Shown: one piece after another, positions 35,051 to 48,759 of the stretch
How positions within the stretch are numbered: the first letter of the stretch is position 1
Layout of the letters: every line of letters starts with the position of its first letter
Assembly: GCA_003344405.1 (NCBI GenBank)
Contig: NOWV01000066.1
Coordinates: forward strand, 186,001-250,000
Length of the DNA: 64,000 bases
DNA from: Trichoplax sp. H2
Lineage: Eukaryota; Placozoa; Uniplacotomia; Trichoplacea
Direction of reading: 5' to 3'
Position numbers and translations under genes: made by a program
Notes under the pieces: model-generated
Seen by the model: only the letters and a program-made list of their open reading frames with translations
Told to the model about the DNA's origin: nothing
The model's database searches: none

Positions 35051-36100
35051 GAAACCTTCCCCTACACTATACTATACTACTCAGTACTGTTCAAGTATTC
35101 ATAGTCCGATGACTAGGCAACATTTCAGAGTAAACAAGTGCAGCCGTATCCTGTGCAATGGGCATTAACTATCGTCTAGTGACTAAGTCATCAGGGTTGC
35201 TTATAAATTTATTTTAAACTTGCAAATTGACGACTGTCTGTAAATAAAGTAGAATAGAAAAGCAATGTCTAAAAAGTAAGTCAAGATGAGTATCATTGAA
35301 ATCAATTAGGAAATGAATGCATCAATATTAATCTTTCTAGACGGTATATGCCTCTGCCATGTACTCGTACACCTCTCCACTGACTCAATCTACAGTAGAG
35401 AATAGGAGAGTAGTGTTTCTATGCTAGTGTTAAGCTACAGTAACTTCACAATTTAGTAAGCAATTTACTCCAAATCATTTGTAATTCAATTGACGATGGA
35501 TGCATGGGATTGAATCATTTAAACATGCCATCCAAATGGTTTGCATCTATTAAGATTGATTTACTTAGTCCTTTATTGAATCGATTTTGTAAGGCTAAAT
35601 AGTATCTGTTGCTGCATTCAAATCGGACATACTTCCTATATAGTGTATTGCCGGAGATAGCTTGATCAACTTCAACGGCTTACTTTTCGTCCTTATCATG
35701 TTATATCACGATATCATGCCACTCCATACGGTAGTTAGACTATTTAAATGTCCTCAATCGCCTTGTACTGTATATAAAATGTTACTAAAGAAATGGTGAT
35801 TGATTTGTGAAGGGATAATGACCTCCTCGATAGATAAAAGATAGCACATGCCAACTAGAAAGTTACCAGTAATCCATCACGATACAGTACTGTATATATG
35901 TTATGTGTATATATGTCATATACATTTGTTAGCTAATCCAATGTTTATTATGTCAAGCAAATGCTATTAAAAATCTGTCACACAATGCAGTTATTGCTAT
36001 ACTGCGAATATCTTCATATCTGGCAGTATTATGACATGGATAATAGTAATTATACTATCAACTGTCGGAAAAATCTTATCCTATGTGCTCTTATCATTCA

Positions 36101-38114
36101 ATGCCTACTAGGAATAAAAGAAAGAGGGAAAGTAGCGATTCGATCAGTTCTTCCGATGGCGAGAGTATGTATTATCATATATTATAGAAAAAAATCCATA
36201 ATGTTAACAATTTTAAGAAAGTACTAGTCGATGCTTTTGATGTGAAGGTTTCACATAAAGTGAATGTTTGAAGAATTGCTATAGCAATATTCATATACCG
36301 TACCTGGATCAACTCATTTAATGTATGCACAATAGCGTACAAAACTGTCAGTAAACTACACATACTGATCTATAAAATCAATATTTTCACCCTTGATTCC
36401 ATCATATTCTCATTCTGAACAGAGCATTCAAGCAGCCATCATAAAAAGCATAAAAAGAAACAAGAAAGCGATCGCAGAAATGTCAAAGATATAGGTATCC
36501 TAATGATAATTTTTATATCAAACAAATTGAGTAGCAAACGTCTTGCCTTTTCAATATAGTCAGCACTTCACATCGATGCGACACTTAAATTTTTATAATG
36601 CATCTGACTTGTATAAAAAACATATTCTATTTAGTCTACTTAGCATAACACTTAGGATAGGTATATTGTATTCTTATTAGTGCAATAACCTCACTCATTT
36701 GAGAATGAATCTCTTGGCCATAGGTCCTGACGATTTTTACAATAAAAACTCCGAATTTCGGACATGGTTAATTGAGAAAGTAAATATGTGAAAAGTTATG
36801 GTAGTGCATAAAGCACTTGTATTACACTTTGATATCATTGGTTATCACATTGGTACCGAATACTACGATATCAGCAACGATAAAAACGATGAATCCTTTG
36901 ATTTTTTAAGATCTAACTGAATTTCTTTAATACTTTTTAAGTATGGCGCCCATTTTGACAGTTATTCTAGTAGCAAGGCAAAGAAAATGTTTAAAAAGTT
37001 TTGTAAGAAATGGAATAAAGGAAAATTAAATGAGGTTAACATAGTATTCAAATTTATACCGCTATTCCATACAAATTTTTGTTACACCACTATATACGAT
37101 TCTAAAATGGACCTATGCATGGTTCAAATATGGAAAGCGCTTTTTTGAAACTTTATGAAGTAACAAGTGTGCAGTATTGTGCTACTGTACATGTATACTT
37201 TGATAATAAATACAATTTATTTGGTCTTTATTTAGAAATATTATAATGGAATTCAACCATCCACTATAGAACGTGAAGCTAGGACGGGCTACAAATGGAA
37301 GGTAGATAATACTCTAGCATTTATTTTATTTTAATAGTAAAGTAGGCTGGTTATCAATATACTGACGCTCTTCTGCTACCCAGTATAAATGCAGATTCAA
37401 CAGTTCTTGTAACGGATATTTATTCTTACACTATAGTTCGCATCTGATATTGATGATATCAAATTAGGATCTGTGAAAGATAAAGTTGGTAGTTGGACTA
37501 AAGGTAAAGGTGTAGAGTTACAACTAGGCGATAATAAAACACATCCTAAACATGTTGGCGACGCAGAATCGATCAAGCCAATTCAAGGACCAGCTGCTGG
37601 CCCTAGAATAGTATGTTTATTATACCGAGAAAATTGCTTTTAACTATGCTGTATTACGACCTTGTAATGATAGTACTTTCATTACCTTTTATATTGCATA
37701 ATAAATTATAACCATTATAATGGATTTCTTAGTCTACAGCATCACAAGCTGATAAAGAAGAATGGAACGAGTACGAAAACTACTTCAATAAAAAAAGATC
37801 TAAAAATGCTAAGGAGCATGACAAAATGGTAACATTGCTTCTGAATATCTAATAATCCGGTCGTACATTTAAATTTATTTAGTAAATATTATTTAGGTTT
37901 TAGACGAATTATTGCCAAAAGCTACTGGAAGAGAAGCCGTAATAGAAAAAAGGAAGGCGAGATCGGAAACTAGGCGACATAGAGATGTTAGCCCAGGTTA
38001 GCGATCTTATATTGAATATAGCTTTCCATTAGCAACTAAAAGTACATTTATAACGGTAATGATCATTCACTTTAATAATTTAATTATGTAGTGGACTTGA
38101 CCGATAATCTCTAG
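36101..38114 (+). CDS. Conserved lysine-rich nuclear protein, SCI1-like (247 aa, 9 exons)
   Basis: Exons: 36101-36164, 36423-36494, 36724-36779, 36942-37034, 37236-37301, 37437-37610, 37733-37828, 37897-37996, 38092-38114. GT-AG throughout, continuous phase, 744 nt in total. The N-terminus is Ser/Lys/His-rich (MPTRNKRKRESSDS, HHKKHKKK), typical of a nuclear protein. A conserved central module reads DDFYNKNSEFRTWLIEK, then KMFKKFCKKWNKGKLNE, KYYNGI and RTGYKWKF. The C-terminus reads DELLPKATGREAVIEKRKA, an Arg-rich stretch and a DLTDNL end. The EFxxWL / FxKxWNKGKL / PKATGREA order matches a widespread eukaryotic nuclear family that includes, as I recall, the plant style cell-cycle inhibitor SCI1. 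Molecular role is unsettled; a link to RNA processing or cell-cycle control is inference. A TACAGTACTGTA motif lies 200-220 bp upstream (35882-35895). Confidence 0.8.
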
Positions 38115-40326
38115 ATATTTGAAATTAACATTATCGAGCAAATTCTCTATAAAGTTGTCCCGTCAAAAATTTATTCACCAGAGAATCTATGTTTTTACGG
38201 GCAACAAATTTCAGCAGGCAACCATGTTGCCTCTAATGTTATCAGATTTTAAGAATGAGTTTTGCAATCTGAATTACTAGTATATGAAATAAAGAACGTA
38301 CGATAGAGTATTAAACGACGTTAGAAATCTGTATTTGTAAAGTATCTAGCAGATTCTTATAAAAGATTTCATGTCAAACCATTTGCTACTACAATGATAT
38401 TTTTTAGTTACTAATTCGTAACAATACCGTAGAAGTTACGTACTAATCTTTGATTATGTACAATTAGGGGTGTCGGAATCATTTTTAATGGGCTCAAGGT
38501 TAGATTTTGTTTACTTATTATCAGTACATGTTTGTACAGTATAATGTACTGCTTGCTAAGGGTTTACCCGTACGAGTATGATTGCAATGCTTGAAACAGT
38601 GGAATGGACTTCCTTTTAAAGCATACTGTACTTTTACGTAATAGCGGGCCTGACATCGAGAGAAATAAGCGAAAACGAGAGGAAAGAAGGTAAACAGGAT
38701 AAAGATAGTTACTCTCCTTTGCACTCATAGTATAACTAGCGAATATATCACATTTAGGAGAAATGATCTCGTATAATCTAGTTAGAATTTACATTTTAAG
38801 TATTTCGATGTTCTACAGCTTCATTCTTTAATATATCTCGTACGCTAGGGTTAGACGATACCATGAAGCCGTAGAGAAAGTTAAAGGTTATCAAGAAAAA
38901 GAAAAGTCTCGGATGGCAGTATGTACAATAATCTGACTCTCCTGTATTACTGTATTTGTGTATATAAAACGTATATGGCACTCTACATCACTATCATAAA
39001 TTGCATATGTCAATAGTAAGTACCAATAGTTTATTAACTCAATGTTTCGCAAAACATAGGAGCTGTTGGCACTTGCTCGCGCGACAAAAAGTGAGAACGC
39101 CTTATGGTAGCCTCGCAGCTTTCTCCGGATTTAGATTTTATGTTTAATTTCATGTAACATAAAATATAATTTATATATATGTTATCCGCATAAATTCTAT
39201 AACCTAGTTGAATGGAAGACTGTATCTCCTGAATGCATGTGTTAGCCATCAGGTTGCTTCATTGCCCATTTGTATTGATCTGCAACAATATCTTCTCGCC
39301 TTTTCACTACACTATCTCACCAACGGTGATGCTATCAATAAAGATTTGATTTAGTAAATGAAATCGTAAGCTTTATAGGTCAGAATTCGTGAATCAAATA
39401 TTGAGAAATTTCATGGCTTGATTCCTTTGAAGATGCGGACACTAAACCTACATCATTCCTGTACAGTATTATATTGCATGCAAGTATTTTAGCGAAATAA
39501 GTCTGCTGAAACTTCGTTAAAGATGTACTAATATTACAATAGAGACAAAATCAATTCTAACCTACAATCTACTCTGTACAGCATACCGTAGTTGTATCAC
39601 TGTACCAAAAGTACTGGACTACCGTTAATTAATAGGCCATACGAATTCACTACGAATAAGAACCGGCTAGCTGTAGACGCCAAACAACTTTAAATTAGAA
39701 GCCAGTTTAAAACTATCATTATAAAAACTCCAACATCATGCTCAATGAATCTTTCTATAAAACATGTATTTCAGTTAAATTATACCAATACACTTTAAAT
39801 CGAAGAATAACGGTTTATTTCATTTACCGTTCAATTTACATTATGACGGCTTAAGGATGGATCTGAATCGATATCTCTAGGTATTTACCAGTAATTGGTC
39901 AAGTTTGTGTACAAGAGGCTAATTTTTTTCTTAAAATTACGATATCGGCACTACAGTTTCTACTTAAATTGCACGATAAACCTGATATAACTCATAGCTA
40001 AATGATACTTCAATATAAGATAAGAACGCGAAATTTGTAATAATGTTGTCATTATCATTACACTAAGAAGTAACGTAAATTTTAGTTGAATTAGAGAAAC
40101 TAGAGTGATTGTATAAATCTTATACTACCTATGTAGGCATGAATTGACATGTTGAAGATAACTACTATACTTTTTCATAGCTACTCATAATCGGGCGATA
40201 AACTCCTACTAAAATATCGCCCCAAGGTTAAGTAACTCTACAGGCTACCATGAACAGTTTTAGATCAAAACCAGGAACTATTTTAGTTCTATACGTGTAT
40301 GAGAAAAATTTCATTAAAATATTTCA
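38115..40326. other. Intergenic stretch with uncertain minus-strand frames
   Basis: Minus-strand open frames at 38521-38724, 38796-38981 and 39034-39249 have partly protein-like composition; the second contains a hydrophobic LFFFLITFNFLYGFMV segment. They are not joined by consistent splice phases, and only the 39249 frame begins with ATG. I cannot support a gene. Confidence 0.35.
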
Positions 40327-43036
40327 TTAACGTATTTTTCCTGGAACATATTTTTTATCGAGGATAGGATCACATAAGAACATGTGCAAGCACTTTTCAT
40401 TTTGAGCCAATGGATGTCCAGCGATCCTGTAGGAAAGAAATAAAAAAACAGTAACATCACTTTGATTTCTTAATAGTTGAAGATTTTCAATAATGCCAAA
40501 AGATGTCACTAAGAGTAAAGGACGGGACATTTGTATATGAATAATTTTAAGTTAGGAAAATCTATAGCCACAAAACGTACTTATTAATAAATCCTTCAAG
40601 GCCAGAACGGCGCTCCTCAATGAAACCTTCTTCATATATACCTGTGTATTTCATATAGCATAAGTAAATAAATTGAAATCCCCAAATAGTTTGCAATTAA
40701 TATTACCATTAAGACGGGTGATAAACTAATAATAATATCAATTTAGTTATTGTAAAATATATTGCGTCCAATTGATTAGTTAACAATATACCGCGTCAAG
40801 ACTATCTATGAACTACGTGTTATATTGTTTGCATTTGCTAAGTATTTACCATCGTCAGATCGAAATGGCAATTGCCTTTTCAATGCTTTCCCAGGTAAAG
40901 GAGGCACTACAATCTGAAAATTAATTCAAATTCACATTATTATTAGAAGCTATTAAAATATTTTGAAAATTTCGAACGAAATTACTGACAATACGCGAAA
41001 TGTAGTATTACTCGTTTATTGTACTGCTTGACTATGTAAATAACGAAATTGGCAGTCACTATCATAACTTGGCCAGTTTATGTCTAGTATTTCCGTAAAT
41101 TACTGTCATGGTATTAGCGATCATTATGTGGAATTGTTAGTCGTCCAGCTTTCCAATACAGTAATTACAATTTAGAGCAAATTGTAATTGATATCCTTTT
41201 ATATCTAGCAGAGGCTTTACTATACTGTGACTTATTGTAAAGTTTGCAGAAGAAACTCTGATACCGTATAAGATGCAATATTAAAGTATAAAGAGGATTA
41301 TTTTGAATTGTAAGTTAGTTAATACTATGTTGTGTACCTTGCTTGTCCTTTCTAACTCCGATTTTAGCCATTCGAAGTCGCTATAGCGTCGTCTGACCGA
41401 TGTTTCGCGCTTTTTAAATATTGGAAGATTGGTCTAATGATGTTAGAAAGAAAGGATGAAAATAATATTTTAGAAATTGCCAAAGAAAGAAAGATACACT
41501 ACCACGCGTCTAGCAGAATCCAAGCCGAGTGGTGGAAAAAGGTAAATATGCGTCATATAGAATTGAATCAACAGCATCATCGAACTAGTACTTAACTTAA
41601 AAAGACTACTTTACTTTTATATTATCTAGCAATGCACTTCAACGACGACACAAGTAATAAAACATTGCATTAATTAAAGTATTTCATCCACGTTTTCAAG
41701 ATAAACAACATCACCATTTCAATTACGTAATTAATTCGTCAACATTATCATTCTAGACCATGAACTCACACCAAGTAGAGTTAAGGGGGTAATCTCAATA
41801 GGAGCATTAATATTAAATTGGCAATAAAGATCGCTCAATCACAGCAACAGAGCACCCAATTTAGCCAATAGTTAGTAGCTGACTTTCACTTCAATATATC
41901 GATTACTCTCAAATGTCCAGCAGAAAGTTGTTGTAATCCGTTGTTGTAATTGGTCCTCGTTTACTCAGTATACGAGTATATTCGTTATTGTAGCCTGCCT
42001 ATGGGAAGGCATTTGAACTTAAGATAAACCGAACTAAAATCAATTCAACTGAAAGGAAAAATTGTATCAGAAGTGTATTCCGGTTTTAATCCACTAGTAT
42101 CTTTCAAATTAGCCCCGCCTTTACTATAGTGCGGTTATTGAATCGACTACAGTTTATTTTCAGTTGAACTTGATGTCTATTGGAAACATCTTGAGTGATT
42201 GATGGCGAACGAGCACAGTAACGATTGTATCTTGCTGTCCATGACTGTTGACCTATTTTCAATTTTGTCCCTCTATACTGATATTAAGCGTAAGCGCTTC
42301 CAAATTGTAACATAGAATCGGTTCAAGAAATTATCTTGAGAGTGCTCTTATCGATCGACATTTCTAAAATAATTGTGGTGTGTCAATTTTAAGCATAACC
42401 ATGTACCAAAACTAATTGAAAAACAGCCAATTCTAGACAGTTATCCTAGCTTTCAATGGAATTCATGATTGGCCATGAAAACTGTAGGTAAAGTGGTGGT
42501 CTAATTGAAACAAAGTGGAATTTAACCGTCATGACTAACTAACTGTATCGACGGTGATGATTTTCCATGTGGGTGAAAACTACATGATACTGTAACAGAA
42601 AGCGAAGAGAACATTTTTCAGCTTGACTCGTCTACTTTTCTACAGCACAATTTCATTAAATTGATTCCGTTCTGCAGAGCAAGAAATGCATTAAAATGGC
42701 AAACTATCGCGGGATTGAATAAATCCAATTAGTTCTTCCACTTAGTCTATGCAGAGTCAAGCGAGCGAGCGAGTGAGTGTCGTGTCGATTGACTCTCAGC
42801 CATTGACGTATTGATTATCATTCACCCGTCACCCCTCGTCGATCGATCGATCGTGCACGAACCTTCATCTTGACTTCGTAATCGGTGAAGCGCTTTTTAC
42901 CCAAGTCATGGGTTTCAGGATTGATGACGTCGATCTCTAGGCAGTTATCGGGCTCCGCGTAAGCATCTTCTAATGTTTGCTTTGGAGCGTTCAATCGATG
43001 AGTTCCAATGTCAGAATGATCTTCAGTGTCGGACAT
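40327..43036 (-). CDS. SNX3: Sorting nexin 3 (SNX3/SNX12-type), 164 aa, 5 exons
   Basis: Exons: 43036-42863, 41433-41338, 40913-40850, 40641-40581, 40426-40327. Phases continuous, 495 nt. Human SNX3 is 162 residues, so this is full length. It is a single PX domain: LEIDVINPETHDLGKKRFTDYEVK starts the beta sheet, RRRYSDFEWL (72-81) carries the Arg that contacts phosphatidylinositol 3-phosphate, VVPPLPGKALKRQLP (92-106) is the PPK loop, and FIEERRSGLEGFINK, IAGHPLAQNEKCLHMFL and YVPGKIR form the last helices. SNX3 recruits retromer to early endosomes for Wntless and transferrin-receptor recycling. The start ATG is 105 bp from a TACAGTAC cluster. Intron 1 is 1.4 kb. Confidence 0.95.
42755..42854. 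repeat. Short tetranucleotide repeats (GCGA)n and (GATC)n
   Basis: (GCGA)n at about 42761-42774 and (GATC)n at about 42839-42853, just inside the first intron of SNX3 next to its donor site. Confidence 0.8.
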
Positions 43037-43137
43037 GATGGCTAGCAGTGAAGCAGTTGGGAAAAGACGATCTTGAAGCTTTGATGATGATTATCATTCA
43101 CTCACTATACGGGCAACCGGTGAGGTAATCAGTCTAC

Positions 43138-43465
43138 TCTACAGTACACTGGTACAGTACAATGTCGTTATCATGGCTGGGCACTCGTGGGCAGGGGACA
43201 GCACAGAAGTGCATTTGAAACTCACTAGACGTGTCAACTCGACCGCAACGTCATCTCACACCCCGAGCATGTTTTGGCGGTGTCATTTTTTGCAGCACAA
43301 CCAGACCACGGTGTTGAACGCTACAGTATAAAGTACTGGAGACGGAAAATGTCATCTGTACAGTACAGTACACAGTACTCCACTGTACAGTACACTCATC
43401 CCAGCCAGCGGTGACGTGCCTACAGTACGACCAGGTACTGTACTATATGTACTGTACACTGTACG
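43138..43465. promoter_or_regulatory. TACAGTAC motif clusters upstream of SNX3
   Basis: Clusters at 43138-43165, 43355-43393 and 43420-43462 with many overlapping GTACAGTAC / GTACTGTAC units, beginning 102 bp upstream of the SNX3 ATG. The surrounding 400 bp is visibly less AT-rich than the average of the window. Confidence 0.45.
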
Positions 43466-43950
43466 ATAGGAGCCAGTTCTAGGCAGAGTAGAGTGCTATT
43501 AGGCAAAATAAATTGTAGTAAAGCTGCAAAAATTTGCCCAAAATTCTCTACATACAGATAGATGAAGGGACAATCGATCCACTTTTAAAACTACAATTCA
43601 GTAAATATCCTTCTAATTTGAAATAACTACAGAAGTACAGTGTACAGTACAGGGTAGTTATTCCAATGCTTTAAAATTGCGAATTCATGCCGCTTCTCCA
43701 GGCTGCGGTGTTGCGCTTAAAATATACAGTATAGATTAAACCAAGTTGCCTTACGATGTTGCTACGACAGTATCGTCACAGTACTTTCTTCCTTTTACCA
43801 CTGAAATGGATGAATTACAATACGATATAGTAGTAAAGTGTACACGAGTAAATAAAACTCTATACTGGCAATTCCATAAGCTACTAAATACTACGGTAGC
43901 ATGGAGTAATCCATGGCAGTTCATGACTGATTAAGTATTGCTATATCATC

Positions 43951-44139
43951 TCAATATATTCCAGTGAAGAAATGAAATGCTGCCAAAATTGTGATACACT
44001 GCAACATAGCCGGTGTATTATAATTATTCAACTCCAACGGCATAACTGTCAATTCGTGCGATCCAAATTGAGTTAATATGGCCGTCTTGTATCGACTATC
44101 ATTCATTGCAAGCGCCACTTTCATTGTACCCTCAACACC
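43951..44139 (-). CDS. Candidate terminal exon, unidentified protein
   Basis: After an acceptor-like ATTTTAG (44140-44146) a 62-codon frame runs to TGA. It contains VEGTMKVALAMNDSRYKTAI, a SHELTVMPLEL segment and a hydrophobic end (ITILAAFHFF). Composition is clearly protein-like. The frame continues upstream only through an in-frame TAG, so an upstream exon is required, and I could not find one in matching phase. I do not recognise the family. Confidence 0.4.
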   Translation of the reverse strand, partial: GVEGTMKVALAMNDSRYKTAILTQFGSHELTVMPLELNNYNTPAMLQCITILAAFHFFTGIY

Positions 44140-45679
44140 CTAAAATTCTGTAATTTCGCCATTACTTTCCATTTGAAGCCTTCTAAAAAAAACAATATCG
44201 AATAAGTACCTATTGCTAGGAGACGAGTTGTCCGATAAACTATTGAATTTTTTATCATATCTAAGTAATTTAATGACTATCAACTGTATCGTGAGTTGTT
44301 TTATATGAGTACAATAGCTACTAGAACTATGACACGGGTATGATTTTATCAAATCAGAGCGATAAACTTTTTGACAAAGAATGACTAGGTGTAGTGTAAC
44401 ATTGCATGCTATACGAGGCATACAGTATACGTATAACAAAATGGAAGATATGTCAATATTTCAAGAAATTCTGAAAACTTGCAGATTAGCAACAGTTGAT
44501 AGTAGAGTCATGGACTACGAAGTACTTAGTAGGCTATGGTAGAATATACTGTATACGCGTATTAATATATTGTGTACTTCTATTGGTTAGAGATGATGAA
44601 ATAGAATAGGCCTAATGAAGCAAAAACAAATTGAAAATGACATAACAGCGTCACTGAAATTGATAAATCGTAATTTCATGATAGCGATCTAAAGAATGAA
44701 ACACATCGAATCTGTAGTATCATTGTAGTAGGACGTTATATTTTTAGACTTACTACAGGTATAAATACAACTGTCAATACGTTTGCTAGAGGATCAGTCT
44801 AACAATTAATAAATTGTAAGCACAGTAATAGAGAATACCATAATGATGCACTAATTGCATCATTGTCGTATACCGACCTCACGTTATTGATAATAAGTGA
44901 AGTTGAGTAGAACTATGTGAATAATGTTATTAATTTGTACGTGTGTTGCGTATACGCTTTACTATGAGAGAATGTAATATAGAAATACTCTCTGTAAAAA
45001 TAACTTGAAGTTGAGAACTGAGCACGATTACAGCACATTGCATTGACATAATGTTTAGATTAATTATTTATATGCATGAATGCAGTTTATGGTTGTGGTC
45101 GTTAATAACAAGAGAAGATTGTCTTGTCGATTTGAGTACAAGATATGACAGAGATGACTATAACTTAGGTAGAATAGTATATTTAAAGTGGTTCTACCGT
45201 ATTCAGTAACAATTCAAAATATATTCTTTCATCTATAGAGCTAAAGCGATATTTATTATTTTATACGGACATATTTATACATGTCGATGTATCCCAAGAA
45301 TACATACGAATACATTGCCGTTTTTACCGCATGACGAAAATTATAATTAATTATTGATATCGCATACGGATCGCAGCATATACGATAATTATGAGCGCTG
45401 TATTGTATTTTCCATAGCAAATAGAATAGGTTTTATCACTGTTCTAATCTCCGAGCGTTACTGAATAAAAAGATCTATATGGTCGGTAAATAATTCAAAA
45501 TAGGATACTCTAGTCATTTCATTACTATGGATATACTGCATAATAAATAACCAATACAGTATCCTATTCATTTCACTATAATTATTGTTGATCAATTTTA
45601 CAATATCAATCAAGCGATTTATAAAAATGCTATAGAGAATTGAAAAGCTACAGTAATTTAGCTGTAAATGACTGGCAAT
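44140..45679. other. Intergenic / unresolved
   Basis: 1.5 kb. A minus-strand open frame (44140-44439) probably overlaps upstream sequence of the candidate terminal exon but is not phase-compatible with it. Nothing else recognised. Confidence 0.4.
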
Positions 45680-48600
45680 TCACGATATCCTGGAATTTGA
45701 TTTTACAACTCCTTTCAGCATTTTATGATTGACCGGCCAAGAAGCATTTAATGATAGATCATCTTCGGGTCGACTTTCATCTTCACGATCAATTGTAACT
45801 TTATGAATTGGCTTCCTCACTCCAATAACCGATAATAATTTCAATTCCATAGGCCCAAGACGCAAGTAATCCTGAAGGAAAATTGTTTTCCGAATAATAA
45901 GTTAACTAGAGTCAATACTTTTACCTCATAGCGAAAACGCTACGTGTATAATGGCAGTACAGAAGGTCCTATTTGTTTGCTATGCAATACATATTGCAAA
46001 TGTTAAATTAATTTTCAATTTATCCCATATCAGCTACACATACTAATGATTCTCAACGATAGGATATACTAATACAAGTACATCATGATTTTAGCAAAGC
46101 AGAAATTTGAATAAAATCAAGAAACAATGTCGCACACACCTCGAAATCTTCATCTTCCAGATCTAAAAATGGATCATCGTCATCTTCGCTACTTTCAGTA
46201 AAATCAGCTTCAAACTCTGTCGTATCTTGAACTTTATTTTTACTATCGCTTATCCCTAGAGTTTTATCACTTTGACTTAGAAAATCGGAAACTTTTATAG
46301 ATCCGCTATCAAATGTTGATAATTGCTGATAATCAAAGGAATTATGCAAAATTTCCTGAGGCTGCGTATAATCTCTTTTGGCAATATCAAGTTTATCCAA
46401 AGCAACTTCAAGTTTATCTGTTATGGAAAGCAATCAATTACAACCGCAGTAAGTACTTGAAGAATTTTAATACTTTTATAAATAACTTAAACATATATGT
46501 ATTTGAGCTCGTTACCTTGATCGCTTAAACCATATGCGTAAGGATCATTCTGAGGATCATCTGTCCGGTCTTTTTCACCAAAATTGAGATAAAATTTTCT
46601 ACAAAGCATAGAAAAATAATAGATCTATGGCAAGCTGCTAATCTTAATCAACTACCTGATATGAAATCTAGGAATATTGGCAAAGTGATGCTGATATACA
46701 ACGCCTTACTTGGAAATCCTAAGATCAGCTGCCTTGCTATCGAAAAGCGTTCCCATTGCATGTAGATTCTTGCTTTCTATTTCTTCAACTAGTCTCGTCA
46801 ATTTTTCATGTTCTTCTTGATACAATGCAATCTACCAATAGATAAATATTGAATACATTCAAATTATATCCATTTACAAAGGAAAATGTGATATTTCGGT
46901 TTATTTTTAATTTTATTTACAGTAACTAATTTAGCAAGGATTAAAACTACTTAGCAAGCAAATACTGATACATATTTTGTGTTTGAATGCTAACCAAACA
47001 CGGTAGGAATGAAAGTTGATGTCCAGGGAAAGATCGTTTATAAGTTATAAATCTCATTATTAATTGAATAAAGTAATTTTATGTAACTTTTTAAGAGATT
47101 TTACCTCTTTCTTCATCCATTGATTATCTTTTATTTCCACATGATTTGTTTTATCCATATTTTGAAGTGCAACCTTTTCAAAACACGAGTAAATTAATAC
47201 CAAGATTCACATCTACTGGCAAGTAGTGCCCAATAAGACTTCTTTCGCTACCTCAGTTGCAATATCCTTCTGTTTGTTAAGCTGGAGTTCTGTTGATCGT
47301 TGTAATTCGTTCTTTTCAGATTCTACAGCCTTTCTTGCATGATCTATATTTGTTGTAATGTATGAATAAATATTTATTTGTAACTAATAATCACCAAAAC
47401 CGTTTTTGACTTTGTTCAAAGTAAGATAATCCTAAATCTAATCCTTATCCAACCTACCTGCCATTTCTTCGAATTTCATGTCAATATCCTTTAGTTCCTG
47501 AACTAAAATTTCTATCTGCTTTTTATGTTCAAACTGGCCATATTCCTAAAATTAGCAGAAATAAATCGGAGAACATAAGTATTTACGAATAAGCACAATC
47601 TAGATCTGGATGCAATCAGATATGTCATTATTCCACTGAGTTTAAACTGACCCGATAATCTACTAACTGATCAACTTCAGCTTGTGTCAACTGAATAATT
47701 GCATCCCGTCTTCTAATTTCCTCAATCATTTCTAAGAAAAATATCACAGTTTTAAAAGCTATTTTGCTAATACATCAGATCTGGTAATAATGTTGTGTCT
47801 AAGTTGTTGTTATATTAGCTTCTAAAGAATAAGAGAATACCCTCAATATCTCGCTCTTCTTGCCGAGCTGTGGCTAATTTATCTTGAAATGCTTTTTCTA
47901 CCACCTCATACCCTACTTCCTCAACTTTTTGTAAGTTCAGATCTCGTTCTTTCGACTGCTTTAAAAGCTGCTTCATATGGTGTAGTTGTTCTATTTTTAA
48001 TTTTTTATTCTAATAGCAATAATTATAATTTACTGTTAAGGAAAAATATTGTGCTGGCTCACACATAAGGTTTCGTATCAACGTGAGAGTAAATATTTAA
48101 TCAATTAATGAAGTAGCAATATTGCTTTATCTCATTAATAAAAATATAAGAACTAATAAATTCTAAGAGACTGACCCTATCTTTCAATATTTTACTTTTT
48201 TCTTGATAATCTCGAAGAGTTCCTTGTGTTTCTTCTATTAACTTCTCTTTACCAGCAATTCTACATTATATATTATAAAAAACTTACAATCAACCAATAA
48301 GAATATTTTTCTAATTAAGCTTAGGTGCTCTTATTTGCATGGTTGAGGTCATTATTACATCAATCATCAAACATCAAACATTTCTCCATAAGTATAAATT
48401 TAAATGATGTACCGTACGCTAGCAGTGAATCAAGCTTAAAATTCAATAACAGTGCTATATTATGAAATATTTATTTCACTGTTCCATTCTAAGGATATTC
48501 CAGTATGGCTATGCTAGATAATGGTTATTTTATACTTAAACAGCTTCTTCAAATAAGAAAGAGATGATTCCGAAGATTGCAATAGAGACATATAAAAATG

Positions 48601-48759
48601 TTTCCGAGGTGTAACTATGCTTAACTTACACCAAAAGCACCATACTTACTGTATTTCAATCATAGTCTCTCTCATCTGAATTAGTTCATTCACTTTGTGG
48701 TTTTTGCGCTTTTTTTTAGTCTTTTTCTTTTTACCGTCATTTTTATCATTTTTCCCCAT
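45680..48759 (-). CDS. CCDC83: CCDC83 orthologue, coiled-coil protein (455 aa, 11 exons)
   Basis: Exons: 48759-48650, 48260-48176, 48009-47841, 47731-47652, 47545-47458, 47343-47252, 47173-47105, 46831-46710, 46598-46516, 46417-46140, 45871-45680. All GT-AG; the lengths sum to 1368 nt with unbroken phase. The N-terminus is a Lys-rich head (KKKKTKKKRKNHK). Residues about 25-270 are continuous coiled coil (LLKQSKERDLNLQKVEE, ARQEERDIEEMIEEIRRRD). Then comes an acidic linker (ESSEDDDDPFLDLEDEDFE), and the C-terminal box DYLRLGPMELKLLSVIG..KPIH. Two boxes identify the family: IKDNQWMKKEIALYQEE corresponds to IWENDWLKKEVAIHRKE, and the terminal box to [23 protein letters not shown] of human CCDC83 (about 444 residues). 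CCDC83 function is poorly known and testis-enriched in mammals; a ciliary or flagellar role is inference. Divergent from MEAF6. Confidence 0.93.
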
